Below, in pieces: positions 52,978 through 61,498 of a DNA stretch of 64,000 nucleotides (positions within the stretch are counted from its first letter, which is position 1; the number at the start of each line of letters is the position of its first letter). The position numbers and the translations under genes are program-made. The notes below the pieces were generated by a model. It worked only from the letters and a program-made list of their open reading frames with translations, ran no database searches and was not told where the DNA came from. The stretch lies in NCBI GenBank assembly GCA_022510745.1, contig JAFLSY010000002.1:124001-188000 (forward strand), written 5' to 3'. Source of the stretch: Lachnospiraceae bacterium. Its GTDB lineage: Bacteria; Bacillota; Clostridia; Lachnospirales; Lachnospiraceae.

Positions 52978-53214
52978 ATGGGAATAGAAGAGAAGATTGC
53001 CAGAATCAATGAACTGTATCATAAGTCGCAGGCGGAGGGCTTAAGCGCCGAGGAAAAGGAAGAACAGGACCGTCTGCGTCGGGAATATGTGGCAAATGTA
53101 CGGGCAAATCTGCGGGGACAGCTCAATAATATAGATATGATAATGGAAGACGGATCGGTGGAAAATCTGGGAGATATGGTGAAGAAGAAAAACGGAGAAG
53201 AACGGAAACACTGA
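52978..53214 (+). CDS. DUF896 (YnzC-like) small protein
   Basis: 78 residues, all helical and charged: EEKIARINELYHKSQAEG, LSAEEKEEQDRLRREYV and NVRANLRGQLNNI fit DUF896. The Bacillus relative YnzC folds as a helical hairpin and is linked to the SOS operon; its activity is unknown. ATG 52978 has AGAGGA upstream; the frame also opens at 52906, but that would overlap proB and lacks a good ribosome site. It lies between proB and a folate enzyme gene and is presumably cotranscribed. Confidence 0.9.
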   Translation: MGIEEKIARINELYHKSQAEGLSAEEKEEQDRLRREYVANVRANLRGQLNNIDMIMEDGSVENLGDMVKKKNGEERKH

Positions 53215-53216
53215 AG

Positions 53217-53774
53217 ATGGAAAGCAAAAGTGAAATTCGCAAAAAGGTTTTGGCAGTCCGTGACAATCTTGATCCCATGGATAGAAAACGCTCCGAAATC
53301 CTGATGGCAGAACGGATTTTGGGACATCAATGGTATTATAGCGCAAAAGAACTGCTGATCTTTGTAAGCTACGGCAGTGAAATTGATACCTCGCCGATCT
53401 GGGAAGAGGCGCTGCGACAGGGAAAAAAGGTCTATGTTCCCTGCGTCATGGGTGAGAACATGGAATTTTACCGGATTTTTGGAAAGTCGGACCTACAGCC
53501 AGGCTATAAGGGGATTCCGGAACCCATGGATATCGACAAACGGGAAAAATATGTTTATTCGGAGGAAAAGATCATTTCTACTCTTATGCTGATGCCGGGA
53601 GTTGCTTTTGATCCTTATCGAAACCGTATCGGTTACGGAAAAGGCTTTTATGACCGTTATTTGGCGGATAAGACTAAGCTGCATACCATTGGTATCGGTT
53701 ATGACTGCCAGATGGTATCGGAGATTAAGGCAGAGGAAACGGATATCAAACCCATGCAGGTCATTTGTTTATAG
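53217..53774 (+). CDS. 5-formyltetrahydrofolate cyclo-ligase
   Basis: 185 residues. It converts 5-formyl-THF to 5,10-methenyl-THF with ATP, salvaging a side product of folate metabolism. Motifs are ESKSEIRKKVLAVRDNL at the start, the central PGVAFDPYRNRIGYGKGFYDRYL and HTIGIGYDCQ. The GYGKGFYDRYL block is diagnostic. It starts two bases after the DUF896 gene; the ribosome site is weak, so reinitiation is likely. It links to fhs/folD (25474-28018) in function but not in location. Confidence 0.95.
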   Translation: MESKSEIRKKVLAVRDNLDPMDRKRSEILMAERILGHQWYYSAKELLIFVSYGSEIDTSPIWEEALRQGKKVYVPCVMGENMEFYRIFGKSDLQPGYKGIPEPMDIDKREKYVYSEEKIISTLMLMPGVAFDPYRNRIGYGKGFYDRYLADKTKLHTIGIGYDCQMVSEIKAEETDIKPMQVICL

Positions 53775-53853
53775 CGGGAAGCATTGTAAGAAGTGTATGG
53801 TATGCGAAGGAAATGATAGATATTGTTGAGATGACAGAAAGGCAGAGGTATAT

Positions 53854-55101
53854 ATGACGGATTTACAGGATATGGGAAAAAGGGCTGTAAGCGCCAAATA
53901 CAAGCTGCAGACAATGACTGCGGATGAGAAAAATCATACGCTTTTAACGGCTGCCAATCAGTTGATCACACATACAGAGGAAATTTTAAAGGCCAATGAA
54001 CAGGATATTGCAGCTGCGGAAGCAAACGGCATGCATCCGGGACTGATAGACAGGCTGCGTCTGACTCCTGAGAGGATTGAGGCTATGGCGGAGGGACTTA
54101 AGCAGATCGCGGCATTGCCTGATCCGATTGGGGAAATCATGGAGCAATTTGAACGTCCTAACGGATTGCAGATCGAAAAAAGAAGAGTGCCCATGGGTGT
54201 TATAGGCATCATCTATGAATCCAGACCCAATGTGACGGCGGATGCCTTCGGACTTTGCTTTAAAGCCGGTAATGCGGTGATCTTAAAAGGCGGAAGTGAT
54301 GCACTGCAGTCCAATATGGCCATTACCGGGGTGTTAAGAAGTTCGTTAGAGGAAATGGGAGTACCGGAGGATGCCCTTCAGTTGATCATGGATACCGACC
54401 GCAGTATAACGGCTGCATTTATGAAGCTGAATGAATATGTGGATTTGCTGATTCCAAGAGGCGGGGCAGGGTTGATTCGCAGTGTGGTGGAGAATAGTAC
54501 CATCCCTGTAATCGAAACGGGAACCGGTAATTGCCATATCTATGTGGACAAAGACGCTGATTTGACCATGGCGGTCAATATCATTATTAACGCAAAAACA
54601 CAGCGGATCGGCGTCTGCAATGCCTGTGAATCTCTGGTGATCCACGAAGATATACGGGAGAGCTTTCTGCCTGTTTTGGCCAAGGCGCTGAAAGCTCATA
54701 AAGTCGAAATGCGGGGGGATGAAAAAGTAAGGGAGTTTATTCCCGGTTGTCATACAGCTTTAGAGGAAGACTACGGAAAGGAATATCTGGACTATATCAT
54801 TTCCATGAAGACCGTAGGATGTGTGGAAGAAGCTATTGCTCATATCAACCAATATAATACAGGGCATTCGGAATCCATCATTACGGAGAATAAAGAAGCG
54901 GCGGAAAAATTTTTAAAATCTGTGGACGCTGCCTGCGTCTATGTGAACGCTTCCACCCGTTTTACGGACGGTTTTGAATTCGGTTTCGGTGCGGAAATCG
55001 GCATCAGTACCCAGAAACTGCATGCCAGAGGTCCTATGGGACTAAGGGAGCTGACCTCTTACAAATATATGATCACGGGAAATGGGCAGATAAGAGGATA
55101 G
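53854..55101 (+). CDS. proA: Gamma-glutamyl phosphate reductase
   Basis: 415 residues of the aldehyde dehydrogenase superfamily, making glutamate 5-semialdehyde with NADPH. Motifs include [44 protein letters not shown], the catalytic Cys in [14 protein letters not shown] and [20 protein letters not shown]. It completes the proB-proA pair, separated by the two small genes, and starts 79 bp after the cyclo-ligase. proC is not in the window. Confidence 0.97.
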   Translation: MTDLQDMGKRAVSAKYKLQTMTADEKNHTLLTAANQLITHTEEILKANEQDIAAAEANGMHPGLIDRLRLTPERIEAMAEGLKQIAALPDPIGEIMEQFERPNGLQIEKRRVPMGVIGIIYESRPNVTADAFGLCFKAGNAVILKGGSDALQSNMAITGVLRSSLEEMGVPEDALQLIMDTDRSITAAFMKLNEYVDLLIPRGGAGLIRSVVENSTIPVIETGTGNCHIYVDKDADLTMAVNIIINAKTQRIGVCNACESLVIHEDIRESFLPVLAKALKAHKVEMRGDEKVREFIPGCHTALEEDYGKEYLDYIISMKTVGCVEEAIAHINQYNTGHSESIITENKEAAEKFLKSVDAACVYVNASTRFTDGFEFGFGAEIGISTQKLHARGPMGLRELTSYKYMITGNGQIRG

Positions 55102-55131
55102 GTAGGAAAATAAACAAAGGAGCAAATTCCT

Positions 55132-57255
55132 ATGAATAGACATAGATGGATGAAGATATGGTTTGTAACAGTACAAAAGATATTATCCACCACCTTGGCA
55201 TTGATCATGATATTTGCAGGTGTACTGTCATCTGCCATATTACCTGCGTCCGTGGTACTTGCATCGGAAGAGGATATGAGTGTATCTGTAAGAACCGATG
55301 GATATATGGGTACTGCCGGATTTTTTCTTCAGGAAATGATACAGCGTATCCTATGTACCCAAACAATGTTTGAAGGCGGTGCACAGGAGGCGGAAGAGGA
55401 TATTCTGAAAGAGGGAAAGCTTCTGTATGAGACCTATATACCCGCATTGGATCAGGCACTTTTAGCTTATCGGGAGAATGCCATGGGAGAGGTTTCCTAT
55501 GCCGCTTATGACCGATTTTTTTATTATGATAATTATAGTCTGCCGGTAGGAAAATTGACGCTGTTTTCCGAAGACGGAGACTATACCGGCCTGCGGGCAC
55601 AAATCCAATGTGCCGAAAGATTTTGCAGTAATGCCAAAGAAAAAGATGTGAAACAGTATATTTTGGAATATTATGAACTTCCGGATATTTCTTATTTTTC
55701 ATTTTTAGAGGAGGGCGGGAGCGCTACCAAGATCAATCTGCCGTATTTTATGTGCGTGCAGGGAATGGAACACCTCTATGCTATAGAGGAAAATGGGAGT
55801 CTGAAATATACGGTGTATGGAAATAAATATTTTACGGAATCCATATCTTTTAGTGAAAATATGCCTTATTCACCGGATAGGGAAGAATTGCGGGAACTGA
55901 TAAGGATTGACACCAACTTATATATCATTGACAGAGAAAGAGGGGCGTTGATTTTACTTACCGCTAAGCCCGATTCGGAAGATACGGTGTTTGTAGATTG
56001 GATACAGGATTTAAAGGCGCTTTGTCATCAGGATATTATGGTAGGAAACAGCGTTTCTGCAGAGGAACTGCAGGCATATCTGCCAAATGGATATACTTTT
56101 TGGCATAAGGAGCCGGTGACGGCGGATATCAATGAGGACGGCTATCTTGATGTGCTGGCTGTTCTGATTCCTGTTAAAGACAGTTATGAATGGACGGAAA
56201 CACAACGTATGATGTATGAGGAAGGTTCTCCTTATATAATGCTGCCGGAATACTATTATCAGGAACTATGGTATTTTGCCGGTCAGCCTAACGGCGGTTA
56301 CCGTGCTTTTCGGATTATAAAGGATTTAGAGGTAGTAAGTGATGTGCCGGGGAATGGGGAATATAACCGCAATTGGGATATATTATCTTTGATTGGCGTA
56401 TTTGCTTTCCCAGGAGGTTTTACACTGGAATATTTCGTGGGGCGGGCGCCCTTTCAAAACAGACTAATAAATTATGCTTATGGGCAGGGGGATGAGCTTA
56501 CGGGGGCTCAAGCCAAGGACGCCCCGTCCTTTCAATTTGCCGGGATTACCTATAACGATATTTATGAAGATGCCTTTATCAAGCTGGGTGGGGAGGTTCT
56601 CGGAGAAAATAAGGTTTCTTTAAATGAGCAGCATATCATGGACAACTATATAGATTTTTTATGGCGTTATGAGTCTGGCGGAGAGCTTCAATACACTTGG
56701 CATGTTAACTTGATCAATCTTTCGGATGCTGCACTGGCGGAGAAAATCAATACTTTACTGGCAAAAGAGGCAGATAGGCTTTTTGCCGCCGCAGATACGC
56801 TGGGTGTGCACGATATTTTACTGACGACTGATCTGGTGTTTGCAAACAGTAATGTCTTGATATTCTCATTTTCCGTGAGTGGTCGAACCGGGGAAAATAA
56901 GAAAATTATGCGTAATATTCCAATTACTATCGATTTACGTACCGGTGAGGTGTTAAACTATCGGGATTATCTGACCGAGGAGGAATTACAAGAACTGTTT
57001 TTCTGCGAGTGGGAAGCATGCAATGCAGAAGAGGCATTACGCTTTTTTTCGGAATATGATAATTATGAACGATTATTGAATCCGGAAGAAATTTCTTTGA
57101 CGCTGCATCTGACCCAGGAGGGATTGCTGCTTTATTCGACGAGGAAAGATGAGGAATCATATTTATGGCAAAATACGCATCTGCTTCCCAGAAGCTGTTT
57201 TTTGGGAAGTCCTCTGGCAGCGCTTTGGGATGATTGGCCGGGAGAAATGTATTAA
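55132..57255 (+). CDS. Large exported protein of unknown function
   Basis: 707 residues; I do not recognise a family. A hydrophobic N-terminal segment (about 12-42; VQKILSTTLALIMIFAGVLS), followed by LPASVVLASEE, is a signal peptide with likely cleavage after ALA-like ASVVLA. A repeat-like acidic DxNxDG motif, TADINEDGYLDVLAVLIPV (near residue 325), resembles calcium-binding VCBS/FG-GAP or EF-hand-type loops. The last quarter (MRNIPITIDLRTGEVLNYRD) resembles a DUF3298/RsiV-like domain. No wall anchor is seen, so secreted or loosely membrane-held. AAAGGAG lies 10 bases before the ATG. It follows proA after 30 bp, but has no clear functional tie. Confidence 0.78.
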   Translation: MNRHRWMKIWFVTVQKILSTTLALIMIFAGVLSSAILPASVVLASEEDMSVSVRTDGYMGTAGFFLQEMIQRILCTQTMFEGGAQEAEEDILKEGKLLYETYIPALDQALLAYRENAMGEVSYAAYDRFFYYDNYSLPVGKLTLFSEDGDYTGLRAQIQCAERFCSNAKEKDVKQYILEYYELPDISYFSFLEEGGSATKINLPYFMCVQGMEHLYAIEENGSLKYTVYGNKYFTESISFSENMPYSPDREELRELIRIDTNLYIIDRERGALILLTAKPDSEDTVFVDWIQDLKALCHQDIMVGNSVSAEELQAYLPNGYTFWHKEPVTADINEDGYLDVLAVLIPVKDSYEWTETQRMMYEEGSPYIMLPEYYYQELWYFAGQPNGGYRAFRIIKDLEVVSDVPGNGEYNRNWDILSLIGVFAFPGGFTLEYFVGRAPFQNRLINYAYGQGDELTGAQAKDAPSFQFAGITYNDIYEDAFIKLGGEVLGENKVSLNEQHIMDNYIDFLWRYESGGELQYTWHVNLINLSDAALAEKINTLLAKEADRLFAAADTLGVHDILLTTDLVFANSNVLIFSFSVSGRTGENKKIMRNIPITIDLRTGEVLNYRDYLTEEELQELFFCEWEACNAEEALRFFSEYDNYERLLNPEEISLTLHLTQEGLLLYSTRKDEESYLWQNTHLLPRSCFLGSPLAALWDDWPGEMY

Positions 57256-57275
57256 ATTTAGAGACGAGGAAGAGT

Positions 57276-58727
57276 ATGCAGGAGAAAAAGGATAACAAAA
57301 ACTGGACGGAAGCCCATGTACAAGCTCCTATCGAGGAGCCCGGACGTCAGTATTATTTTATGGAAAGGGCCAAGGAGAAGGTAGCGGCACTGGCTGAAAA
57401 GCTGGGGAGAACGCCTACTTTTCATGTGACGACTTTCGGCTGTCAAATGAATGCCAAGGACTCGGAAAAGTTATGCGGCGTACTGGAATATGCGGGACTT
57501 GTACCTGTGGAAGAGGAAAACGCGGATTTTGTGATTTTCAATACCTGTACGGTGCGGGATAATGCCAATCAGCGGGTATATGGCAGATTAGGCGAGTTAA
57601 AAGGCTTTAAACGAAAAAATCCCCATATGAAAATTGCGCTGTGTGGCTGCATGATGCAGGAAAACAGCGTGATTGAGAAGCTTAAGGAAAGCTACCGTTT
57701 CGTGGATCTGATTTTCGGTACCCACAATATATACAAATTTGCGGAACTCTTAAATGCAGTATATGAGTCGGAAGATATGTTGATAGATATCTGGCAGGAT
57801 ACGGATAAGATTGTAGAGGACCTTCCCATCAAACGAAAGTATCCTTTTAAATCCGGTATCAATATTATGTTCGGCTGCAATAATTTTTGCAGTTACTGTA
57901 TTGTACCCTATGTGCGGGGACGGGAGAGAAGCCGTAATCCGAAAGATATCATACGGGAAATCGAGGCATTGGTGGCGGACGGCGTAGTAGAGGTCATGCT
58001 CCTTGGACAGAATGTGAATTCCTACGGAAAAAACATGGAAGAACCTATGAGTTTTGCCGAGCTTCTTAAGGAAGTAGAGAAAATAGAAGGCTTAAAGAGA
58101 ATCCGTTTCATGACATCCCATCCCAAGGATCTGTCGGAGGAACTGATACAGGTCATGAAGGAATCGAAAAAAATCTGCAGGCATCTGCATCTGCCCCTGC
58201 AGGCAGGCTCTGACCGCATTTTAAAGGCTATGAACAGAGTCTATACCAAAGAACAGTACATAGCGCTTACCAAGCATATCAGGGAGGAAATTCCTGATAT
58301 GGCCCTGACCACTGATTTGATCGTAGGTTTCCCGGGAGAGACCTTGGAAGATGTGGAAGAAACCATTGCGGTCGTAAAGGAAGTCGCTTATGATAACGCC
58401 TTTACCTTTATTTATTCCAAGCGGACGGGAACTCCGGCAGCGGCCATGGAAAACCAAGTACCGGAGGAGGTTGTAAAAGAGGGATTTGACAAACTTCTAA
58501 AGGTGGTACAGGATACGGCAAAAGAGCGGGTAAAACGTTATCAGGGACAGGTGATGGAAGCGTTGGTAGAGGAAATCAATGAACAGGATACCACCTTGCT
58601 TACGGGGCGCCTTTCCAATAACACCATTGTGCATTTTCCGGGAGACGCCTCCTTGGTCGGTAAGCTGGTAAACGTACGGCTTACAGAGTGCCGGGGCTTT
58701 TACTATGTGGGAGAAATTGTAGATTAG
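57276..58727 (+). CDS. miaB: tRNA-2-methylthio-N6-dimethylallyladenosine synthase MiaB
   Basis: 483 residues. It methylthiolates i6A37 in tRNAs using two [4Fe-4S] clusters and SAM. The N-terminal MTTase domain has FHVTTFGCQMNAKDSEKL and further Cys in NTCTVRDNANQRVYG and CGCMMQ; the radical SAM motif is CNNFCSYC; a TRAM domain ends the protein (YQGQVMEALVEEIN). ATG 57276 has GAGGAAGAG upstream; an in-frame start at 57234 would overlap the previous gene. miaA, encoding the enzyme that makes the i6A substrate, lies at the window's end after mutS-mutL. Confidence 0.97.
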   Translation: MQEKKDNKNWTEAHVQAPIEEPGRQYYFMERAKEKVAALAEKLGRTPTFHVTTFGCQMNAKDSEKLCGVLEYAGLVPVEEENADFVIFNTCTVRDNANQRVYGRLGELKGFKRKNPHMKIALCGCMMQENSVIEKLKESYRFVDLIFGTHNIYKFAELLNAVYESEDMLIDIWQDTDKIVEDLPIKRKYPFKSGINIMFGCNNFCSYCIVPYVRGRERSRNPKDIIREIEALVADGVVEVMLLGQNVNSYGKNMEEPMSFAELLKEVEKIEGLKRIRFMTSHPKDLSEELIQVMKESKKICRHLHLPLQAGSDRILKAMNRVYTKEQYIALTKHIREEIPDMALTTDLIVGFPGETLEDVEETIAVVKEVAYDNAFTFIYSKRTGTPAAAMENQVPEEVVKEGFDKLLKVVQDTAKERVKRYQGQVMEALVEEINEQDTTLLTGRLSNNTIVHFPGDASLVGKLVNVRLTECRGFYYVGEIVD

Positions 58728-58729
58728 AT

Positions 58730-58758
58730 TTTACAATAACCATATTTTGTGGTATAAT
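58730..58758 (+). promoter_or_regulatory. Promoter of mutS
   Basis: TTTACA (58730-58735), a 17-bp spacer and a perfect TATAAT (58753-58758), just after the miaB stop. Confidence 0.72.
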
Positions 58759-58760
58759 GC

Positions 58761-58796
58761 AAGACAGGTATGCATATATTGCGGCCTGTCTTTTTC
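58761..58796 (+). terminator. Terminator-like hairpin in the mutS leader
   Basis: AAGACAGG (58761-58768) pairs with CCTGTCTT (58785-58792) across 16 bases, followed by a TTTCTTT tract. It lies only a few bases downstream of the -10 box of the mutS promoter. Confidence 0.6.
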
Positions 58797-58834
58797 TTTG
58801 GGCCAATAGAATCAAAAGAACAGGAGATAAAGAA

Positions 58835-61486
58835 GTGGCAGAATTTACTCCCATGATGCAGAAGTATCTGGAAACAAAACAGGAATATGCGGACTGTATC
58901 CTTTTCTACAGACTGGGTGATTTTTATGAAATGTTTTTTGAAGACGCGTTGACGGCGTCTAAAGAGCTGGAAATAACTCTGACGGGTAAGGACTGCGGGC
59001 AGGAGGAAAGAGCGCCCATGTGTGGCATTCCCTACCATGCGGTAGAAGGATATTTAAATAAATTAATAAGCAAGGGATACAAAGTGGCAATCTGTGAACA
59101 GGTGGAGGACCCCAAACTGGCTAAGGGACTGGTGAAGCGGGAGGTGGTCCGGATTGTGACGCCGGGTACCAACATGGATATGCAGGCACTGGATGAATCC
59201 CGAAATAACTATTTGATGTGTGTGACCCATATGCAGTCGGGCATCGGTATTTCTTTAGCAGATGTTTCCACGGGAGATTTCCTGGCTACGGAAGTGGAAG
59301 ATTTAAAAAAACTGATGGATGAAATCATGAAATACCAGCCCAAGGAGATTGTCTGCAACGATGCTTTTTTAGTCAGCGGTATGGATATTGGAGACTTAAA
59401 GGGCAGATTGGGAATTTCCGTCTACACGCTGGATGCGCATTTTTTTGAAGATGAAGCAGCAAAAAAGTGTTTGTTGAAGCATTTCCATGTGAATACCTTG
59501 ATCGGATTGGGACTGGAGGATTTTCCGATCGGCACCATCGCCGCCGGAGTCCTGCTGCAGTATTTATACGATACGCAGAAGACCTCCTTAAGTCACTTAA
59601 ATCATATCTATCCTTACATAGCAAACAAATATATGCTTTTGGACAGTTCTACCAGACGGAATCTGGAGCTGTCCGAAACCCTCAGGGAAAAGCAGAAACG
59701 GGGTTCCTTACTGTGGGTGCTTGATAAAACCAAGACCGCAATGGGCGGACGTACCTTAAGAAGCTATTTGGAGCAGCCGTTGATCGACAGGGAGGAAATT
59801 GAAAAAAGGCTCGATGCAGTGGAGGAGCTTTCTAAGGATTCCGTTTCCCGGGATGAAATCAGAGAATATTTGAATCCCATATACGATTTGGAAAGATTGT
59901 TAAGCCGGGTCAGCTATAAAACGGCTAATCCCAGAGATATGATCGCTTTTCGCAATTCCTTGGAAATGCTGCCCCCCATAAAGCATGTGTTAGGTTGTTT
60001 TCAAAAAGAGATTCTGACTGCAGTCAGAGAGGAAATTGACGGACTGGAAGATATATATGCATTGATTGAGGCATCCATTGAAGAGGAGCCCCCCATTTCC
60101 ATCAGAGAGGGCGGCATCATTAAAGATGGCTTTGATGAGGATATCGACAGGCTGCGAAATGCCAAACGAGATGGGAAGAAATGGCTGGCGGAACTGGAAA
60201 ATGAGGACAGGGAGCGCACCGGCATTAAAAATTTGAAAATAAAATATAACAAGGTGTTCGGCTATTATTTTGAGGTGACCAACTCATATAAAAATATGGT
60301 GCCTGAGGACTATATCAGAAAGCAGACCCTAGCCAACGCGGAGCGCTATACCACACCCCGGTTAAAAGAACTGGAAGATACCATTTTAAATGCGGAGGAC
60401 AAGCTCTATACGCTGGAATATGATCTGTTCTGCAAAATCAGGGATTCCATTGCGCAGGAAATGGAACGGATTCAAAAAACGGCCAAAGCCATAGCCAGAC
60501 TGGATGTGTTGGCCTCTCTTTCCCTGACGGCGGAGAGAAACAGTTACGTGCGCCCCAAATTGAATGAAAAAGGGATTATTGACATTAAAGACGGGCGACA
60601 TCCCGTTGTGGAAAGAATGATCGAAAACGATATGTTCATCGCCAATGACACCTATCTGGATAACGGCGGTCACTGTATCGCGGTCATTACAGGCCCCAAC
60701 ATGGCCGGAAAATCCACTTATATGCGCCAGACTGCTTTGATCGTGCTGATGGCGCAGGTGGGCTGTTTTGTACCTGCCAAAAGTGCGAATATCGGAATTG
60801 TGGACAGGATATTTACCAGAGTGGGCGCTTCCGACGATCTGGCCAGCGGTCAGTCCACCTTCATGGTGGAGATGAATGAGGTGGCCAATATTCTGCGGAA
60901 TGCTACATCCAACAGTTTGCTCATACTGGATGAAATCGGCAGGGGAACTTCCACCTTTGACGGTCTTTCCATTGCATGGGCAGTCATCGAACATATCAGC
61001 AACCGGAAGCTTTTAGGTGCGAAGACGCTCTTTGCCACCCACTATCACGAACTGACGGAATTAGAAGGCAAGATGAACAATGTGAACAACTATTGTATTG
61101 CCGTAAAAGAGCAGGGGGAAGATATTGTATTCTTGCGTAAGATCATAAAGGGCGGCGCAGACAAAAGCTATGGTATTCAGGTGGCCAAGCTGGCCGGGGT
61201 GCCGGATATGGTAATCGATCGGGCTAAGGAAATCGTCACGCAGCTGCTTGACAATGATATTACGGGCAAAGTGCAGAGTATCGTGGTGGATACCGGCGGG
61301 GAGAAAAAGACCGCAAAGACGGAACATTTAGATGAGGTGGATATGGCACAGATGTCCCTGTTCGATACGGTGAAGGACGAGGATATTCTGGCGGAATTAA
61401 AGGAGATCGACATCAGCAATCTGACACCTTTAGACGCTTTAAATACACTGTATAAGCTGCAGAGCAAGTTAAGAAACCGCTGGTAG
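58835..61486 (+). CDS. mutS: DNA mismatch repair protein MutS
   Basis: 883 residues. Domain I carries the mismatch-reading Phe and Glu in FYRLGDFYEMFFEDA, and the ATPase has Walker A GPNMAGKSTYMRQ, then ASDDLASGQSTFMVEM, Walker B LLILDEIGRGTSTFDG and ATHYHELTELE. A C-terminal dimer/beta-clamp-type region follows (QMSLFDTV resembles a clamp-binding QMSLF). I use GTG 58835, which has AGGAG eight bases upstream and gives the standard AEFTPMMQKYLETKQEY start; the frame opens further upstream, through the promoter. It binds mismatches and recruits MutL, encoded 12 bases later. Confidence 0.98.
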   Translation: MAEFTPMMQKYLETKQEYADCILFYRLGDFYEMFFEDALTASKELEITLTGKDCGQEERAPMCGIPYHAVEGYLNKLISKGYKVAICEQVEDPKLAKGLVKREVVRIVTPGTNMDMQALDESRNNYLMCVTHMQSGIGISLADVSTGDFLATEVEDLKKLMDEIMKYQPKEIVCNDAFLVSGMDIGDLKGRLGISVYTLDAHFFEDEAAKKCLLKHFHVNTLIGLGLEDFPIGTIAAGVLLQYLYDTQKTSLSHLNHIYPYIANKYMLLDSSTRRNLELSETLREKQKRGSLLWVLDKTKTAMGGRTLRSYLEQPLIDREEIEKRLDAVEELSKDSVSRDEIREYLNPIYDLERLLSRVSYKTANPRDMIAFRNSLEMLPPIKHVLGCFQKEILTAVREEIDGLEDIYALIEASIEEEPPISIREGGIIKDGFDEDIDRLRNAKRDGKKWLAELENEDRERTGIKNLKIKYNKVFGYYFEVTNSYKNMVPEDYIRKQTLANAERYTTPRLKELEDTILNAEDKLYTLEYDLFCKIRDSIAQEMERIQKTAKAIARLDVLASLSLTAERNSYVRPKLNEKGIIDIKDGRHPVVERMIENDMFIANDTYLDNGGHCIAVITGPNMAGKSTYMRQTALIVLMAQVGCFVPAKSANIGIVDRIFTRVGASDDLASGQSTFMVEMNEVANILRNATSNSLLILDEIGRGTSTFDGLSIAWAVIEHISNRKLLGAKTLFATHYHELTELEGKMNNVNNYCIAVKEQGEDIVFLRKIIKGGADKSYGIQVAKLAGVPDMVIDRAKEIVTQLLDNDITGKVQSIVVDTGGEKKTAKTEHLDEVDMAQMSLFDTVKDEDILAELKEIDISNLTPLDALNTLYKLQSKLRNRW

Positions 61487-61498
61487 AAAGGATGATAC

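Noticed and set aside
58688..58834. A 49-residue N-terminal extension of MutS
   Set aside because: It would overlap miaB and run through a promoter and hairpin; GTG 58835 matches the family start and has AGGAG.
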